A stretch of 64,000 bases of DNA. Source: Panopea generosa. Lineage: Eukaryota > Mollusca > Bivalvia > Adapedonta > Hiatellidae. The position numbers and the translations under genes were made by a program. The stretch lies in assembly GCA_029582155.1 (NCBI GenBank), contig CM055906.1:18152437-18216436 (forward strand), read 5' to 3'. The notes beneath the pieces are model-generated. The model searched no databases. It was not told where the DNA came from and saw only the letters and a program-made list of their open reading frames with translations. Of this stretch, positions 11,358-22,905 are shown piece by piece. Positions within the stretch are counted from its first letter, which is position 1. Every line of letters starts with the position of its first letter.

Positions 11358-13971
11358 CTGAAAAAAAGAAAGATATAGATAAATTTATCATTGCTGAATG
11401 AACTGATGCTTCTTATCCTTATATTAGAATAAAAATTAAAGTGTTATGAAAATACAATTATTCAGGGATCAAATTTGGTGAAAACTGCAAGTCTTATATA
11501 AGTCATGAAATCAGTAAATAAGTCAATGAAATGTAAGTCGCAAAATGATATAATGTTAAGCATTGGAACACTATAATTAGAGATAAATACTTTCATGCAA
11601 ATAGACATTGATAATTGGTGTTATCCCTAACGTTTAAGTAATTATTTCAAATAAACAATATCAGCAGCTGGATCAACTTGCAAAAATAAGCAGGTTTTTT
11701 TTAAATCGACTTGCTGTTTTCACTTTTATTTAGTCAGAATGCAAGCTTGAATTTGAACTGTGCTGCTTAAAAATCCCCATACTTCAAAAAGATTGGCACA
11801 TTTGAAATGCTTGCATTGGTTTAAACAATACTACAATATGTTAATATTCTCCAATGTACAATTTTATGTTTATTCTTATTGTCAATAATTATGTATCGAA
11901 ATACAGATAAATTGTAAAATTGATTATAGAATAAACACAGAAAGAAATACAATATGGTCAGTGAATGACCGACAACATAATCAGATCTTTGCATTAAATC
12001 ACTTACTTTGGACTGTATAATTTTTTCTCTATCTCGGATTGGCTGAAATCAAATATAACTCTCTTTTCTACTTGTAATTTTTATATAAGTAGAAGGTAGG
12101 AGAAAAATGGTGATTTATATAACAAAGTTACCAATCATGCATTAATTTACGTAATATAGAACGTAAATTAGAACCAAACACAAGCTAGTGTTTAAGATAT
12201 TTGTTTTATAGAATTTCAGACATTTGAAAATCTAATTGGTTGTTTGGTTGTGAATGAAATAAAACTTACAAAGACTATTCACTCAATAATACAGGTAATA
12301 TTGATTGATTGATTGAATATTTAGCATAATTTTTATGCCATCAAGGGCTAACAGACAATCAGTTAACCTAACCACTGTTTCCTGGGATTAACCAGTACTC
12401 GAGCACACCCCATCTACGCAAGTAAATGATGAACTTTCCCACTCGAATCAGTGGTGAGAGACAATGATAATGAGATACAATGACGTATACAAGTAATAAA
12501 ATCAACAAGTCGTTATGTTAATGATTCAAAGATGATATCAGCTGAAAAGTGTAAGAGATTATCGGAAGTTGTTTTATCATTGAAAAAAGCTGATCACTTG
12601 TTTTCTGTTGTTATGCGTTAACAAAATGGGAAGTGAGATAGGTGTATTCTTCCACAGTGTATTCTAAGATTTCAATATCTTTGAAGTTTTTTTTTCTCTG
12701 TGATAAAAGAAAAACCACAATGATATAAAACTTTGAATCTACTATTGTATAATACGTCTTCATCTACAGTTTATGTGTTTTGATACTTGTGAACTATTTC
12801 ATCGGTCAGATGCAGAGAACAATCAACACTACAACAATGATTTTCGACATCAACACAATGACTATACAAGGACTCGCTTTCCAATAAAAGCATATACAAA
12901 ATAAGATTTAATTTATTGCTGCGAATATACTTTAAATACTAATAAGATATTTAAACACAGGACAACATTTACCCCATTCAGGACTGGCTTGAGTTTGTCA
13001 AGTGCTAACCATATAAAGGTTTTCGGTTAATACTTAAACTTTCATTTAATTTCAAATTTATAGATTAAAAGTCTTCATCATTTTAAAGAAATCCAAGTAT
13101 GTATATCAGAATTTAAAAATTTTTGATAATTATAAATTAAAAACACTTAAGCCAATCCTATTATATCCTTTCTACCTACAATAATAAACCAACACCTTTA
13201 AAATATAGTTAAAAAACAAGTTATCACCTCTGACCATTATGAAGTTAGTTTTGTCAATGTGAGCTTCTAACATTGGGAAATACAGAACTTTGACCTTTGA
13301 CATTCTGACCCCAAGATCATTAAATTGGGGAGCATCTTCTGGCAAAGATCTAACATAAGATAAAGGAAACTGATTGAAAAAGAAATCTGATACAGGCATT
13401 TCTCCTATGTAACTGTAAGATGGTATAAATTATATGAGCATGAAAAATAGCAAAACCTACAGCATTATAGGGAAGAAAACTGGATGTTACAAGAAAAATA
13501 CAGAGAAATTTTCTTTCGGTTATAAATAAAAGCATCTATTCTATTGACCCGTTGAAAATAAAAAAATGAAATTGCTTCTGAAAGCAAATTTAAAAAAATG
13601 AAACTTAAATATGTTTTCATTGATGAAATACAAATGATCTTTTACTAATATTCAAGGAATACTCTCTGACAGTAAATAAATGCTGAAATAAATTGTGTTT
13701 AACCAAATCAAGGTAACTAAATGGGTCTTCAGTTGATACTGATGCATTATTTGAACTACCGTTAAGGCAAAATTTCATAAAAGCATTATAAAAACAAGGG
13801 CTTAATAAATTAAAGGCAAAATGAACAAGTTTTTCTTCCAATTAATTCTAAGGTAAATAATGTATTCTTGGTAAAAACGATTGCACTAAAAGGCAAGATA
13901 ATATGCAAGATTTCTCTATGGATGAACAGACACCGTTCTCATATTCTCTTCTATTACTATCAGAGAGGAGC
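11358..13971. other. Intron with a possible lone exon at 13227-13414 and SINE family B fragment
   Basis: At 12310-12490 there is a SINE-like fragment related to 28672-28880. At 13227-13414 (minus) an open segment has acceptor CTTACAG and donor AGAG|GTGATA; it encodes YIGEMPVSDFFFNQFPLSYV followed by RSLPEDAPQFNDLGVRMSKV. It looks exon-like but I do not recognise it, and its place in the MULE gene is unclear. Confidence 0.35.
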
Positions 13972-14490
13972 AGTACATGTGTGAAAGGTACACCAGATAC
14001 CACACTATATAAAAGTGAGATTTACAGTGAGCAGAAGTACATGTGTGAAAGGTACACCAGATACCACACTATATAAAAGTGAGATTTACAGTGAGCAGAA
14101 GTACATGTGTGAAAGGTACACCAGATACCACACTATATAAAAGCGAGATTAACAGTGAGCAGAAGTATGTGTGAAAGGTACACCAGAAACCACCCTATAT
14201 AAAAGTGAGATTAACAGTGAGCAGAAGTACATGTGTGAAAGGTACACCAGAAACCACCCTATATAAAAGTGAGATTAACAGTGAGCAGTAGTACATGTAT
14301 GAAAGGTACACCAGAAACCACCCTATATAAAAGTGAGATTAACAGTAAGCAGAAGTACATGTGTGAAAGGTACACCAGAAACCACCCTAAATAAAAGTGA
14401 GATTAACAGTGAGCAGAAGTACATGTGTGAAAGGTACACCAGATACCACACTACATTATAGTGAGATTAACAGTGAGCAGAAGTACAAGC
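13972..14490 (+). repeat. 64-bp minisatellite, about 8 copies
   Basis: The unit starts GTACATGTGTGAAAGGTACA and continues through CCAGATACCACACTATATAA to GTGAGATTAACAGTGAGCAG. The first copies are almost identical and the last ones diverge. It lies in the intron between the CDFHR and MULE core exons. Confidence 0.85.
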
Positions 14491-15087
14491 GTGAAAGAAG
14501 ATGGCTAAATAAAGATATCAAACTATATTACAATAAAAAAGCTATACACAAATTAATGCCCAGCTGCACAAGTAAGTAAAGTTTTGTTAATAAAAAAATA
14601 AATTTTACAGACATCTTTTATTATTATAAGCCTTGTGCAACATACATTCTTCTAATTTACCTTTACAAATCCTGAAATAGCAATGGCATTCATTAGTTTA
14701 ATATAGTTTTTAGTATACCCTGTTTTCTAAAGTATAGATTTGCACAAAGTTTAACCTATGTACATGTTCACTGAAAAAAATGCATAATATGACAAAAAGC
14801 ATGGAAAGAAATCATTTAACTTGCATATTTCTAAATTCTGAAGTAGCAATGTCATCTATTAATTAAGTTTTAAGTATAACCTGTCTTCTAAAGTAAAGGC
14901 TTGCAACAAGTTTAACTTATTTATATGTTCAATGAATAAAATGCATTATACTTTGAAAAGCATGGAAAGAAATTATTTACTTTAAATTTGTAACACAAAT
15001 AATTTTGAAATGCTACATTATACACATTTCCTCCCCAATGAAAGTGAGGAGGGGATGTTCTATGTTTATATAATGAACCAAGATTAC

Positions 15088-15269
15088 CAGGAAAGTTATT
15101 TTCATTAGCTGTTATTTCTTTTACATCAAAATCTGTCATAAAGTATGTTGGTGTCCAGGTGGGATTCCACTGCTGAAGAACTTGAAGACCTTTTTGAATA
15201 CTCTCAGTTTTCTCATTTGGAATGAGGAATGTTCCAACAATTAAATATCCACAATTTGTTGAAACACAT
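15088..15269 (-). CDS. MULE core exon, 3' part
   Basis: This is the continuation after the SINE. It encodes VSTNCGYLIVGTF, then QQWNPTWTPTYFMTDF, then NNFPG, and ends at donor CCTG|GTAATC in phase 1. MTDF is the second conserved acidic motif of this MULE group (usually MTDY or MVDF). It joins in frame to the CDFHR exon at 11357. Confidence 0.75.
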
Positions 15270-15508
15270 GTTGTTGTTGTTGTTGTATGGTGTATTAGCG
15301 TCGCTTTCAACGATTTTTCAGTCATATCGCGACGGTGTCTATTTGAGACAGTATTCTGAGCGCTGTCACACTGGAGTATCATGCCGCAGACACGTGGTAT
15401 GATACCCCACCCAGTCACGTTATACTGACACCGGGCCGACCAGACCTAGAACTCTCCTCTAAATGCTGAGCGTCAAGCGAGGAAGCTTCTAGTACCATTT
15501 TTAAAGTC
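15270..15508 (-). mobile_element. SINE-like insertion inside the MULE exon
   Basis: This 239-bp insertion is flanked by the 14-bp direct repeat TTGTTGAAACACAT (15256-15269 and 15509-15522). Read on the minus strand it ends in a (CAA)n tail, as expected for a retroposed SINE. Its body contains the GGCCCGGTGTCAGTATAA and GTGACTGGGTGGGGTATCAT stretches. I recall this body as widespread in mollusc DNA, but did not check it. Removing the insert plus one repeat restores a continuous exon. Confidence 0.75.
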
Positions 15509-15686
15509 TTGTTGAAACACATACAAAAAACAAAGGTAGATCATATTTGGAGGTCTTGTATGTTGCATCTAATAGACAATTTCCTTTCCATATCTTGCAA
15601 GTAACCTTTGTTGCCAGCTGGTCTGGTGAACAAAAAGGAACTCTGTCAGTGTGTCTTCATCTTCTTCAGCATCTCTACCACAGGGA
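15509..15686 (-). pseudogene. MULE core exon, 5' part (frameshifted, SINE-interrupted)
   Basis: The acceptor is TTTGTAG. The frame reads acidic EEDEDTLTEF, LFVHQTSWQQRLLARYGKEI, then one base is missing near 15575, after which the next frame reads LLDATYKTSKYDLPLFFVCV. The LLDATYKT stretch carries the first catalytic Asp region of the MULE DDE core. The exon is then cut by a SINE. The sequence TTGTTGAAACACAT at its end is repeated on the other side of the SINE. Confidence 0.75.
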
Positions 15687-16510
15687 CTACAAATTAACAA
15701 TTGATAATTTTAAAATGGTACTAAAATTCAGTTAATGTTACTGTTAAATGCAAACATTCTAATTATAGCTCATGCTCTACAAAGCCCACTTCATTTTAAA
15801 ACTTGGTTCTTTAAGGGTAGAATGTTGATTTAGCTCTTTTGGTAAAGTCTACAGGCAATATATGAATTTTTATTCAATCAATACTGTTTGTAAAAGACAA
15901 AAGTCAGTTTGAGACATTTTATATTTTTTTTAATCATGTTAGATATTAGTTAATATTCAACAAAATTAGAAAATATATCAGACAAAAATAATCTACTGGC
16001 TACAAATCTGACACACTGTATCCAGCCTTTTAAGCAATGTATACTTATATATGAGAGTTAAGCTGAAACATCTGTTACAGTCAATATGATGTCATGGAGA
16101 TTTTGAATTAATTTGACATTTCACATGGAATTTTCAGCTGTGCAATATATGATATCAAACAGAATAAACAAGAATATTGGTAAAACCGATGTATGCTTCC
16201 CAAATAAAAGATGTGAAAGAGCAGCAAAAAATATCAATCTGTTTTAATGTTTTATAAAATAAAAGGGTCAATGAAACACATATTATATGTTCCTTTATAG
16301 TGACTGCATTTGTTGTTTTAATTAACATTTTTGGACAATTACAATTATCACAGCTTAAAAGATATGCTCCGGAATAGCAAAAATAACCAAAAATAAGATA
16401 CAAAAGGGGAGACAATTATGTTGCTATGCAAGTAAGAGTTATAGTTCTTTTGATTTGCACGTCGTTAACTTGAGATCTATCCATGTTCCAAGTCGCATAA
16501 GATTCCCATC

Positions 16511-16588
16511 AATACTTTTCAAAATATGTTCTGGAAAGCAACAGTTAAAAAATACTTTTCAAAATATGTTCTGGAAAGCAAGTTAAAA
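16511..16588 (+). repeat. 40-bp direct duplication
   Basis: The segment beginning AATACTTTTCAAAATATGTT occurs at 16511 and again at 16551, with a 2-base deletion in the second copy. Confidence 0.75.
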
Positions 16589-16804
16589 AATAAAGTACAA
16601 AAACATGAGATAATTCTGTCATTATTTATGTAAGAGTTATGGTTATTTTGCTTTGCACTTCCACACTTTACTCTCTATCAATGTTTCTAGTGTCGATTCC
16701 CCTTTGTATTTTTGAGAGTTGATAAAAATGTTATATTTAGGAAGAATGGCATGCAATTCAAATATTTGTACAGTCCTGGCTGGAATGAAATTAATCAAGC
16801 TCAC

Positions 16805-16894
16805 CTTGGTTGAAAAAAGAAGTGATCGTTTGGATTTTCTAACTTCCACTTGTCTACGAAGTGCAACAGATTCTCCTGATCCTCAGTAGAAAAC
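16805..16894 (-). CDS. Pre-MULE exon, FSTEDQENLLHFVDKW
   Basis: This 90-base exon has acceptor TTAAAG and donor CCAAG|GTGAGC. It encodes FSTEDQENLLHFVDKW followed by ENPNDHFFFQP, the conserved segment that precedes the transposase core in this family. It ends in phase 2 and joins in frame to the next exon at 15686 (AG+T gives Ser). The incoming phase requires two bases from an exon that was not identified, because the exon at 20115 ends in phase 1. Confidence 0.7.
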
Positions 16895-18549
16895 CTTTAA
16901 TACAAAAGCATGTTTATATAAAATCAACAGTGCTTATCGTCAAGGAATGAAGACAATAGGGTAATTTATGGCTAGACAATGCTGAAAATGTGTATGTACA
17001 TGTAGGTGAATAAGGTAATTCAGTTTAAGGAGTGTATTGTGTTGTATTAGTATTGTTATATTGATGAAAGAAATCAAAAAACTCCGAGAAGGCTTATTAG
17101 CTGAAAAGTGCCTGTATTTCATCTTAAGTGCAGTCATCCATTTTTCAAAATGCCATAATAGGGCTGTTACAGAAAAAAAGGACTGGAGGGGTAGGAACGA
17201 CAGGCAAATAAAGGGGTATCACCAACACAATTCCATTTTACACCCACACCAATAAAACTAAAACTGACCTGACAACCCCAACCAACACATTTAGAAATAT
17301 TCTAGTTTAATTTTTATTTCAATAATGTCAATTTGTTTTAATACTCTGTTTCTCGTTTCATGTTATATTGTTCGTAGATAATGCCTTAAAGAATGATACC
17401 ACCACTCTTCAGGTCTTCTAAGCGTTTTCTGCGCACGCTCCACAACCGGTGTTAGGATAATTTCTACGTTCTCGTAATTCTTAGAATGCAAACAAAACAT
17501 TGTTTTTCGACAGACTAAATTGTAGGTGATTTTAAAGTTACAATGTAAAAAAATAAATGTAATGACAGACAACCTCTCTGGTAAAACCACTAACCACCAA
17601 CACAATTACAGTGTGCTAGCTAGCATACCAGTTTCTGACATTTGACCTCTATATGTGACCTTGACCTTTGACACACAGTTTGGGTCTTACTCATAACATG
17701 CTGTCACATCACCACGAATGTTTGTGGCAAGTTATTTCAATCTGATTATTTTTTCTATTTCATACATCCTATTATATTCGATAATCGATTTTCAAATACT
17801 AACAATAGCCCATCACTAATGAAGGTTTGATTTAACCACTAATCTCACTGAAAGATTTTTTTCTTTTTTGAATTATATATATTATAAAAAAAACCCACAA
17901 AATTTCACATATTTGTTAAAGTTGAAAATTGCTGGCACAAATAAAGGTATACTAAGGCCACACTTAAAAATATCTCTGTTTCCCCTTGCCCAACCCTATA
18001 TTTAAGAACTGGGTAGGTAGGCTTTTTCTTCTTTTTTTTTTTTGAAATCCATAAAAAACATACATGTATTGATAAACAGAGAAACTCGACAATTTATTAA
18101 CTGATATGGCTATTCCAATACAACAACATAATTTATATAACATGGGTATTAAATGTGCTCAATACTAACTGCATTGCTCGAAAAAAATGTAGGATTGAAA
18201 ACTAAGAAAACTGTAAAAATGTAGTATTTGTATAACATTTATATATAATAAACTGAACTGTGTTTATTTTGATTGACAAAATGAAACTGTATACAGAAGA
18301 ACTAGTATTTGTAAATTGGACAGCAGTTACTTAAACTGTTGGCATTTAAAAATGCTTACAGAACTATATCAAAAAATGAAACTATATATAACGGTAGAAT
18401 AATAAGTATTAATCTGTTGGCATTATTTAATATAGTTTATTGGCATTTTTAAATGCAACAGTTTTAGTAACTGTAGTAAAATTTTATAGTATTAGTCATT
18501 CTATATAATTATACAGATTCTGAACATTGTTTATCAAAATAAACTAGCA
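16895..18549. other. Intron, no exon recognised
   Basis: The family has exons encoding a region between the N-terminal exon and FSTEDQENL, but none was found here on the minus strand. An open stretch at 17377-17470 (VVERAQKTLRRPEEWWY) has no convincing splice borders. AT-rich. Confidence 0.3.
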
Positions 18550-19237
18550 GAAATAGTACTAACTTGCCCTGATCAAAGATTCACTTGCCCAGATTTTTAT
18601 TACCAATACACTTTACGGTATAATATAAAATAATGAAACATAAATAGACTTAAATGTATTAATTTTTATGTAAGGTTAGCTCCCCATAACATTATACATC
18701 ATCGCCGCATGTGTAAATCACAAATTTTAGAATTTGAACAAGATCGGAGGAAGTGAGAAAATTTCAGGGAGAACTGAATATGTCTCTATAAGTATGACTG
18801 ACTTATTATGTTGTATTTAGTCTTTGTTCTATTGACTATCATTTCTGTTCTGTCACTCTGTGGCAGTGTGGGAGCAGATGTTAATTCAAATCATTATTTT
18901 AAATATCTTTCTCTTTTCTTATGATTACTAAATGTCATAACATACAACAATGGCAATGTCATGCCTACAAAGCTATTCAATTCATCCAAGAGAACTTGGC
19001 AGTCTATGATCTAGAAAAGTGCAATTAGTAAACTATATTTCAAATATTAAAAAGACAATTTGAATTTATCTTAACTGTTGTTTTCAATACTATATTTAAA
19101 TCATGATATAACTGCCAAAGAAAATTATGCGCTGAAACCACACAATCAAAAAGCAATAAATGTATTGCTATAATACGCCTACCACATTTTTCTTTACCGT
19201 ATACTCGATATAAATATCAACGTTCACATTTTCACAA
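18550..19237 (+). mobile_element. Truncated relative of the 39087-40527 hAT-like element
   Basis: It shares long stretches with 39170-39880, for example ACTTGCCCTGATCAA, CCCAGATTTTTATTACCAAT and GTTAGCTCCCCATAACATTA, in the same order. Neither terminal repeat is present. It ends where another element (19238) begins. Confidence 0.65.
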
Positions 19238-19917
19238 CAGGGGTCGGGAAAAACTTTTAAAAGCAATCGTCTTTCAGCAAGTGGACTGGTAAAAATTACT
19301 CATCCGGATGGAAAACTCACTTGTCCAAAAAAAGTTATAGTAAAATAGTGTCTATTTTGGAAGCACGTTGTGATAACCTTATTTTCCCTTAAATAGTTTT
19401 ATTACTTCATTTACAGTACACCACTAGCTTAACCGTTATGATCATGCAATAAACATTAAGTTTGTTGATTTTTATATATCGCTTTTGTTCCGAATACAAA
19501 CAGCTTGGGGTAAACATAAGTTAATGCATTCAAGCTTCCATAACATGTAAAACGCAAAAAGACCATTAATATTCCGGAGACCGAGTAATAATCCAAAGAC
19601 CGAAAAGTCCGATTTTTAAACCGGTATTAATAGGCTGCGCATGCCCGTCTCGACACCTTATAAAAAAATTATGCTGAATGGTTTCTAATGAAAATGTCCT
19701 TAGGACTCGACAAGAAATTGCAAGATACAGCAATGAAATATAGAAAGAATAAATACCGTAACGACTTTGGATCATTACTTTTTTTTACAATTTTCAGATT
19801 GTTTATTTTTCGATCTCTGCCAAAAGGTTTACTCGTACGAAGGACTAGTTACTGGTAAAAATCACTTGTTCGCAGACAAAAACCAGTCGTCAGGGCGAAT
19901 GCTTTTGCCGGCCCCTG
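19238..19917. mobile_element. 680-bp hAT-like non-autonomous element
   Basis: The ends are imperfect inverted repeats: CAGGGGTCGGGAAAA at the left and TTTTGCCGGCCCCTG at the right. Subterminal repeats GGACTGGTAAAAATTACT and TTACTGGTAAAAATCACT also recur. No transposase is encoded. A clear 8-bp target duplication is not visible, so the insertion is old or the ends are inexact. Confidence 0.5.
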
Positions 19918-20114
19918 GTCAACAAAAAGTCACATAAATATCAAAATTAGTTAATCAGTAACAGTGCATTTTAAAGTAGCTTAATTTATTCGGTGATCCG
20001 GTTTGACCACCATTTTTAAAGACTGAGATTTATTTAATTGTAAATAAATCGTAAAAACATTCCCGCCTTTTGAATTTCAGTCAAGAAAGATGAAATATTA
20101 AAAAACGGCAATAC

Positions 20115-20247
20115 CTGGCTTTTTGAAATGGTTATTTTTCACCTTGACAAACTTGCAAAGAGTTGTCAATTCGAATTGCTCAACATATTTCTCTGCCTCT
20201 TCAAGGCAATATTTGCCTTCGAAATACCCTGTATACTTTTGAGGCAT
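20115..20247 (-). CDS. N-terminal coding exon of the MULE-SWIM-Ulp1 gene
   Basis: It starts with ATG at 20247 (MPQKYTGYFEGKYCLEE) or, if spliced from the exon at 21757, at 20228 after TATACAG. The open frame ends at donor CCAG|GTATTG in phase 1. The Glu-rich segment EEAEKYVEQFE resembles the N-termini of mollusc MULE-SWIM proteins. Promoter-like ETS (GGAAGTG) and YY1-like (ATGGCGG) motifs lie within 60 bases upstream, favouring a start here. The tandem 1.02-kb repeat begins exactly at this ATG. It is duplicated at 30534-30666. Confidence 0.6.
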
Positions 20248-21726
20248 AGTGCCACCATTGCAAAAAGGAAGTGCTTCCGTGGGGTAGTCGCATAATGGCG
20301 GTTGTAAATAATCCTCAATTCTTCTTCTTTAAAAATGCATTTTCCTATTTTTAATGCTCATTTTTTTATTTGAATGGCATTATTGATGTATTTTGAACAT
20401 TTTGATAGCATTGTCATGTTTGAATTGTGAATTTAGAAAAAAAAAATGATGCTTGGAAATTGGGGTATGAATTCATGATTTCGGAAGTCTACTTTCACTT
20501 TGTCACCAGTGTACACACTGAGCAGAAAAAAAATCTCTTATATGACACATGACCCCTACTTTTCTCATCATATTTTGATAGTGCAGAGGTTGACAAACAG
20601 TAAAATGTAGGTTTCACTTCTTTCATTTGGGACCCTCTATGAATGACAAGCCTTCAAACTTTTATTATTTACTATAGAATAAAGAACAAAAATCAATGGT
20701 GGGGTTACACCTATAAGAGAGACTTGAGTGAAATGGGGGTGATTTTCCAAAATGTTAATTGTAGGTAAAATAACCTCTTTTCTACACTGTCATAGTATTA
20801 AATGACAAATTGGAGACATTTGCTTCATAAAAAAACACATTTTGGCAAGTGTATGCCTCAAATAAAGCATATATGTGCATATTTACATTGAAATTTCATG
20901 AAAAATCACAAAATTTTGAAGATTTTTTATTTTGGATGATTTAAATGTGCAATTTTTAGCATGTACATTGTATTGAATAATGTATTTTGGTAAGATAATG
21001 TCTTCAGTGTATCATGAGACTGTTTTGGTGTAAAAATTTTAATGGAATTAGGTAAAAAAAAATTTTTATGGGTAAAATTAGTCAAACACATCAAAATTGC
21101 ATGTCGGTCAACATCTCGCGCCTGTATATAATGATCATGTAAAAAGTGGTATTTTGACAAAAGTTTCAGTATTTAATGCCTGCAACTTGGCAGTATTACT
21201 TCAAATTGGTAGTACTTAGCAAAAATGCGGTAATTATGAAATTAAAAAAAAAAGAATTTCCTTATAGGCATAGTGCCACCATTGCAAAAAGGAAGTGCTT
21301 CCGTGGGGTAGTCGCATAATGGCGGTTGTAAATAATCCTCAATTCTTCTTCTTTAAAAATGCATTTTCCTATTTTTAATGCTCATTTTTTTATTTGAATG
21401 GCATTATTGATGTATTTTGAACATTTTGATAGCATTGTCATGTTTGAATTGTGAATTTAGAAAAAAAAAATGATGCTTGGAAATTGGGGTATGAATTCAT
21501 GATTTCGGAAGTCTACTTTCACTTTGTCACCAGTGTACACACTGAGCAGAAAAAAAATCTCTTATATGACACATGACCCCTACTTTTCTCATCATAGTGC
21601 AGAGGTTGACAAACAGTAAAATGTAGGTTTCACTTCTTTCATTTGGGACCCTCTATGAATGACAAGCCTTCAAACTTTTATTATTTACTATAGAATAAAG
21701 AACAAAAATCAATGGTGGGGTTACAC
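20243..21726. repeat. 1.02-kb tandem repeat, 1.45 units (copy 1)
   Basis: Units begin at 20243 and 21267 with GGCATAGTGCCACCATTGC. The second is partial and carries an 8-base deletion near 21596. Each unit begins with promoter-like ETS (GGAAGTG, CTTCCG) and YY1-like (ATGGCGG) motifs next to the N-terminal ATG of the MULE-SWIM-Ulp1 gene. The haplotype copy has 2.45 units. Confidence 0.9.
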
Positions 21727-21757
21727 CTTGACCATATTCTTCAATCGTGTCCGCCAT
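21727..21757 (-). CDS. Possible first exon (MADTIEEYGQ) of the MULE-SWIM-Ulp1 gene
   Basis: The ATG at 21757 sits in a YY1-like AACATGGCGGA context and is followed by ten codons and a donor CAAG|GTGTAA, phase 1. Joined to an acceptor TATACAG at 20229 it continues in frame as Q-G-YFEGKYCLEE. The alternative is that this exon belongs to another short transcript and the gene starts at the ATG at 20247. The block upstream resembles the C3orf38 promoter. A second copy lies at 33178-33208. Confidence 0.45.
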
Positions 21758-22250
21758 GTTGGATGCGATTAGGGCGACAATTCATGTCACACAGTTATTT
21801 TATGAATATTAATGAATGAATATTGATTAGATCCGCCTACCTCCTTGAGCTGGATGCCGAATAGACTTTACCTACTACGAAATTCTGAATGGGTACCATA
21901 CTTTAGGTCAGCTACCACCATTACATTTCCCATAGACTTACATTATAGCGTTTGTGCTTAAAACCTATTTTTAAAACATTTGATCATGAAAATGACCTAC
22001 CTTGCATTCAAGTGTCAACCTAGATACATAAAAAACAACAACAAAAATAGGTCAAAAGTACCTTTGATTTTTTTGTTAACGGGGAACCTATTGAAGTTGT
22101 TGACACGTTTTGTTAATTAGGTATAAAATTCATTCACACGGGTAACATGACACGCTGTGAACGCGTTATCTGAACAACACTTTCGGTTGGAAGAGGCTAT
22201 TTATCAAGAAGGTTCCCCTGTCACTGCGCATGATCAATATTTTTTCATAT
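21758..22250 (-). promoter_or_regulatory. Promoter-like block related to the C3orf38 upstream region
   Basis: On the minus strand GATCATGCGCAGTGA, GGAACCTTCTTGAT and TAGCCTCTTCC are followed about 290 bases later by AATGGTGGTAGCTGAC and TTCGGCAT, then the ATG at 21757. The same elements occur in the same order and spacing at 43131-43520 before the C3orf38 ATG. The copy-2 equivalent lies at 33209-33702. Confidence 0.6.
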
Positions 22251-22905
22251 TCGCTATATCTCTCCTGCGAATATGAAAAACCCAAACCTCCATTTCTGGA
22301 GAGTATTGAACCTTCTGACGTTTATCTGTTTATATTACATTTTTCTGCATTGTGAAGGAAAAATGATATTCTCTTGACGAATATACATTATATTTTTCTA
22401 CATTGTGAAGGAGAAATAACATTTAGACATTGATTGGTAGGTGTTTTTCGATCAGAGTTCTGTAAATATCATAATAATGTGACTTTAAAATTTGGTTTTA
22501 CCAGTGGGAGTTTGTTATTTTTAGTTTTTTATGAGTATAACAATGTAATCGATAACTTATATACCTTCATTACAAAAATTGTTACCCACCCCCACTTCCC
22601 TTACACACATACAAACATGTATATGGAACTGTCATTATAAGAGTTTAAAAGCAAAAACATCAAAATAATACACCGCATTAAAATGCACCCCACCCACAAA
22701 CAGATCTTTAACAGTATACTGCAGTCTCAACAAACGTTTACTCTTCGAGAAAAAATGACAGTGATTGTTTGTATTTATATTTATTAAAGAGTGGTTTAAA
22801 ACATTAAATATTGTTCTGTAACTTCTGTGTATCAATATTAAGTGTGTTTTTTATTGTAGAAATTGTAAATACAGAAAAGAGGTAATACTTTCTTAGCTTT
22901 ACACA

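Larger units (their letters stand above)
223..21757 (-). pseudogene. MULE transposase / SWIM zinc finger / Ulp1-like protease gene, probably decayed
   Basis: This gene was assembled from at least 16 exon segments, each with AG/GT borders; phases agree at nearly all junctions. In order the product has an N-terminal segment, a region ending in FFFQP, a MULE-type transposase core (LFVHQT, LLDATYKT, CDFHR..AWDRW), a SWIM finger CSCKDWQRYHLPCKH, and a Ulp1/SENP-like C48 protease (WLTDN, LHWMLI, QQEDSYNCGVYC), then a Cys-rich tail and stop. MULE-SWIM genes are known transposon-derived families, and Ulp1-like proteases are known cargo or partners of some MULEs; the three-way fusion is read here directly. 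Defects: a missing base in the MULE exon near 15575, a SINE inside the same exon, and two mutually compensating indels in the SWIM exon. Exons expected between 16894 and 20115 were not found. The frameshifts could be assembly errors, but the SINE insertion looks real. No terminal inverted repeats were recognised, so it may be a domesticated gene that later decayed. Confidence 0.75.

Noticed and set aside
14921..15418. 165-residue ORF as an intact protein start
   Set aside because: Its first half is SINE sequence read through; only the part from VSTNCGYL on is transposase.
17363..17605. Missing MULE exon (VVERAQKTLRRPEEWWY)
   Set aside because: No convincing acceptor or donor and no family motif.
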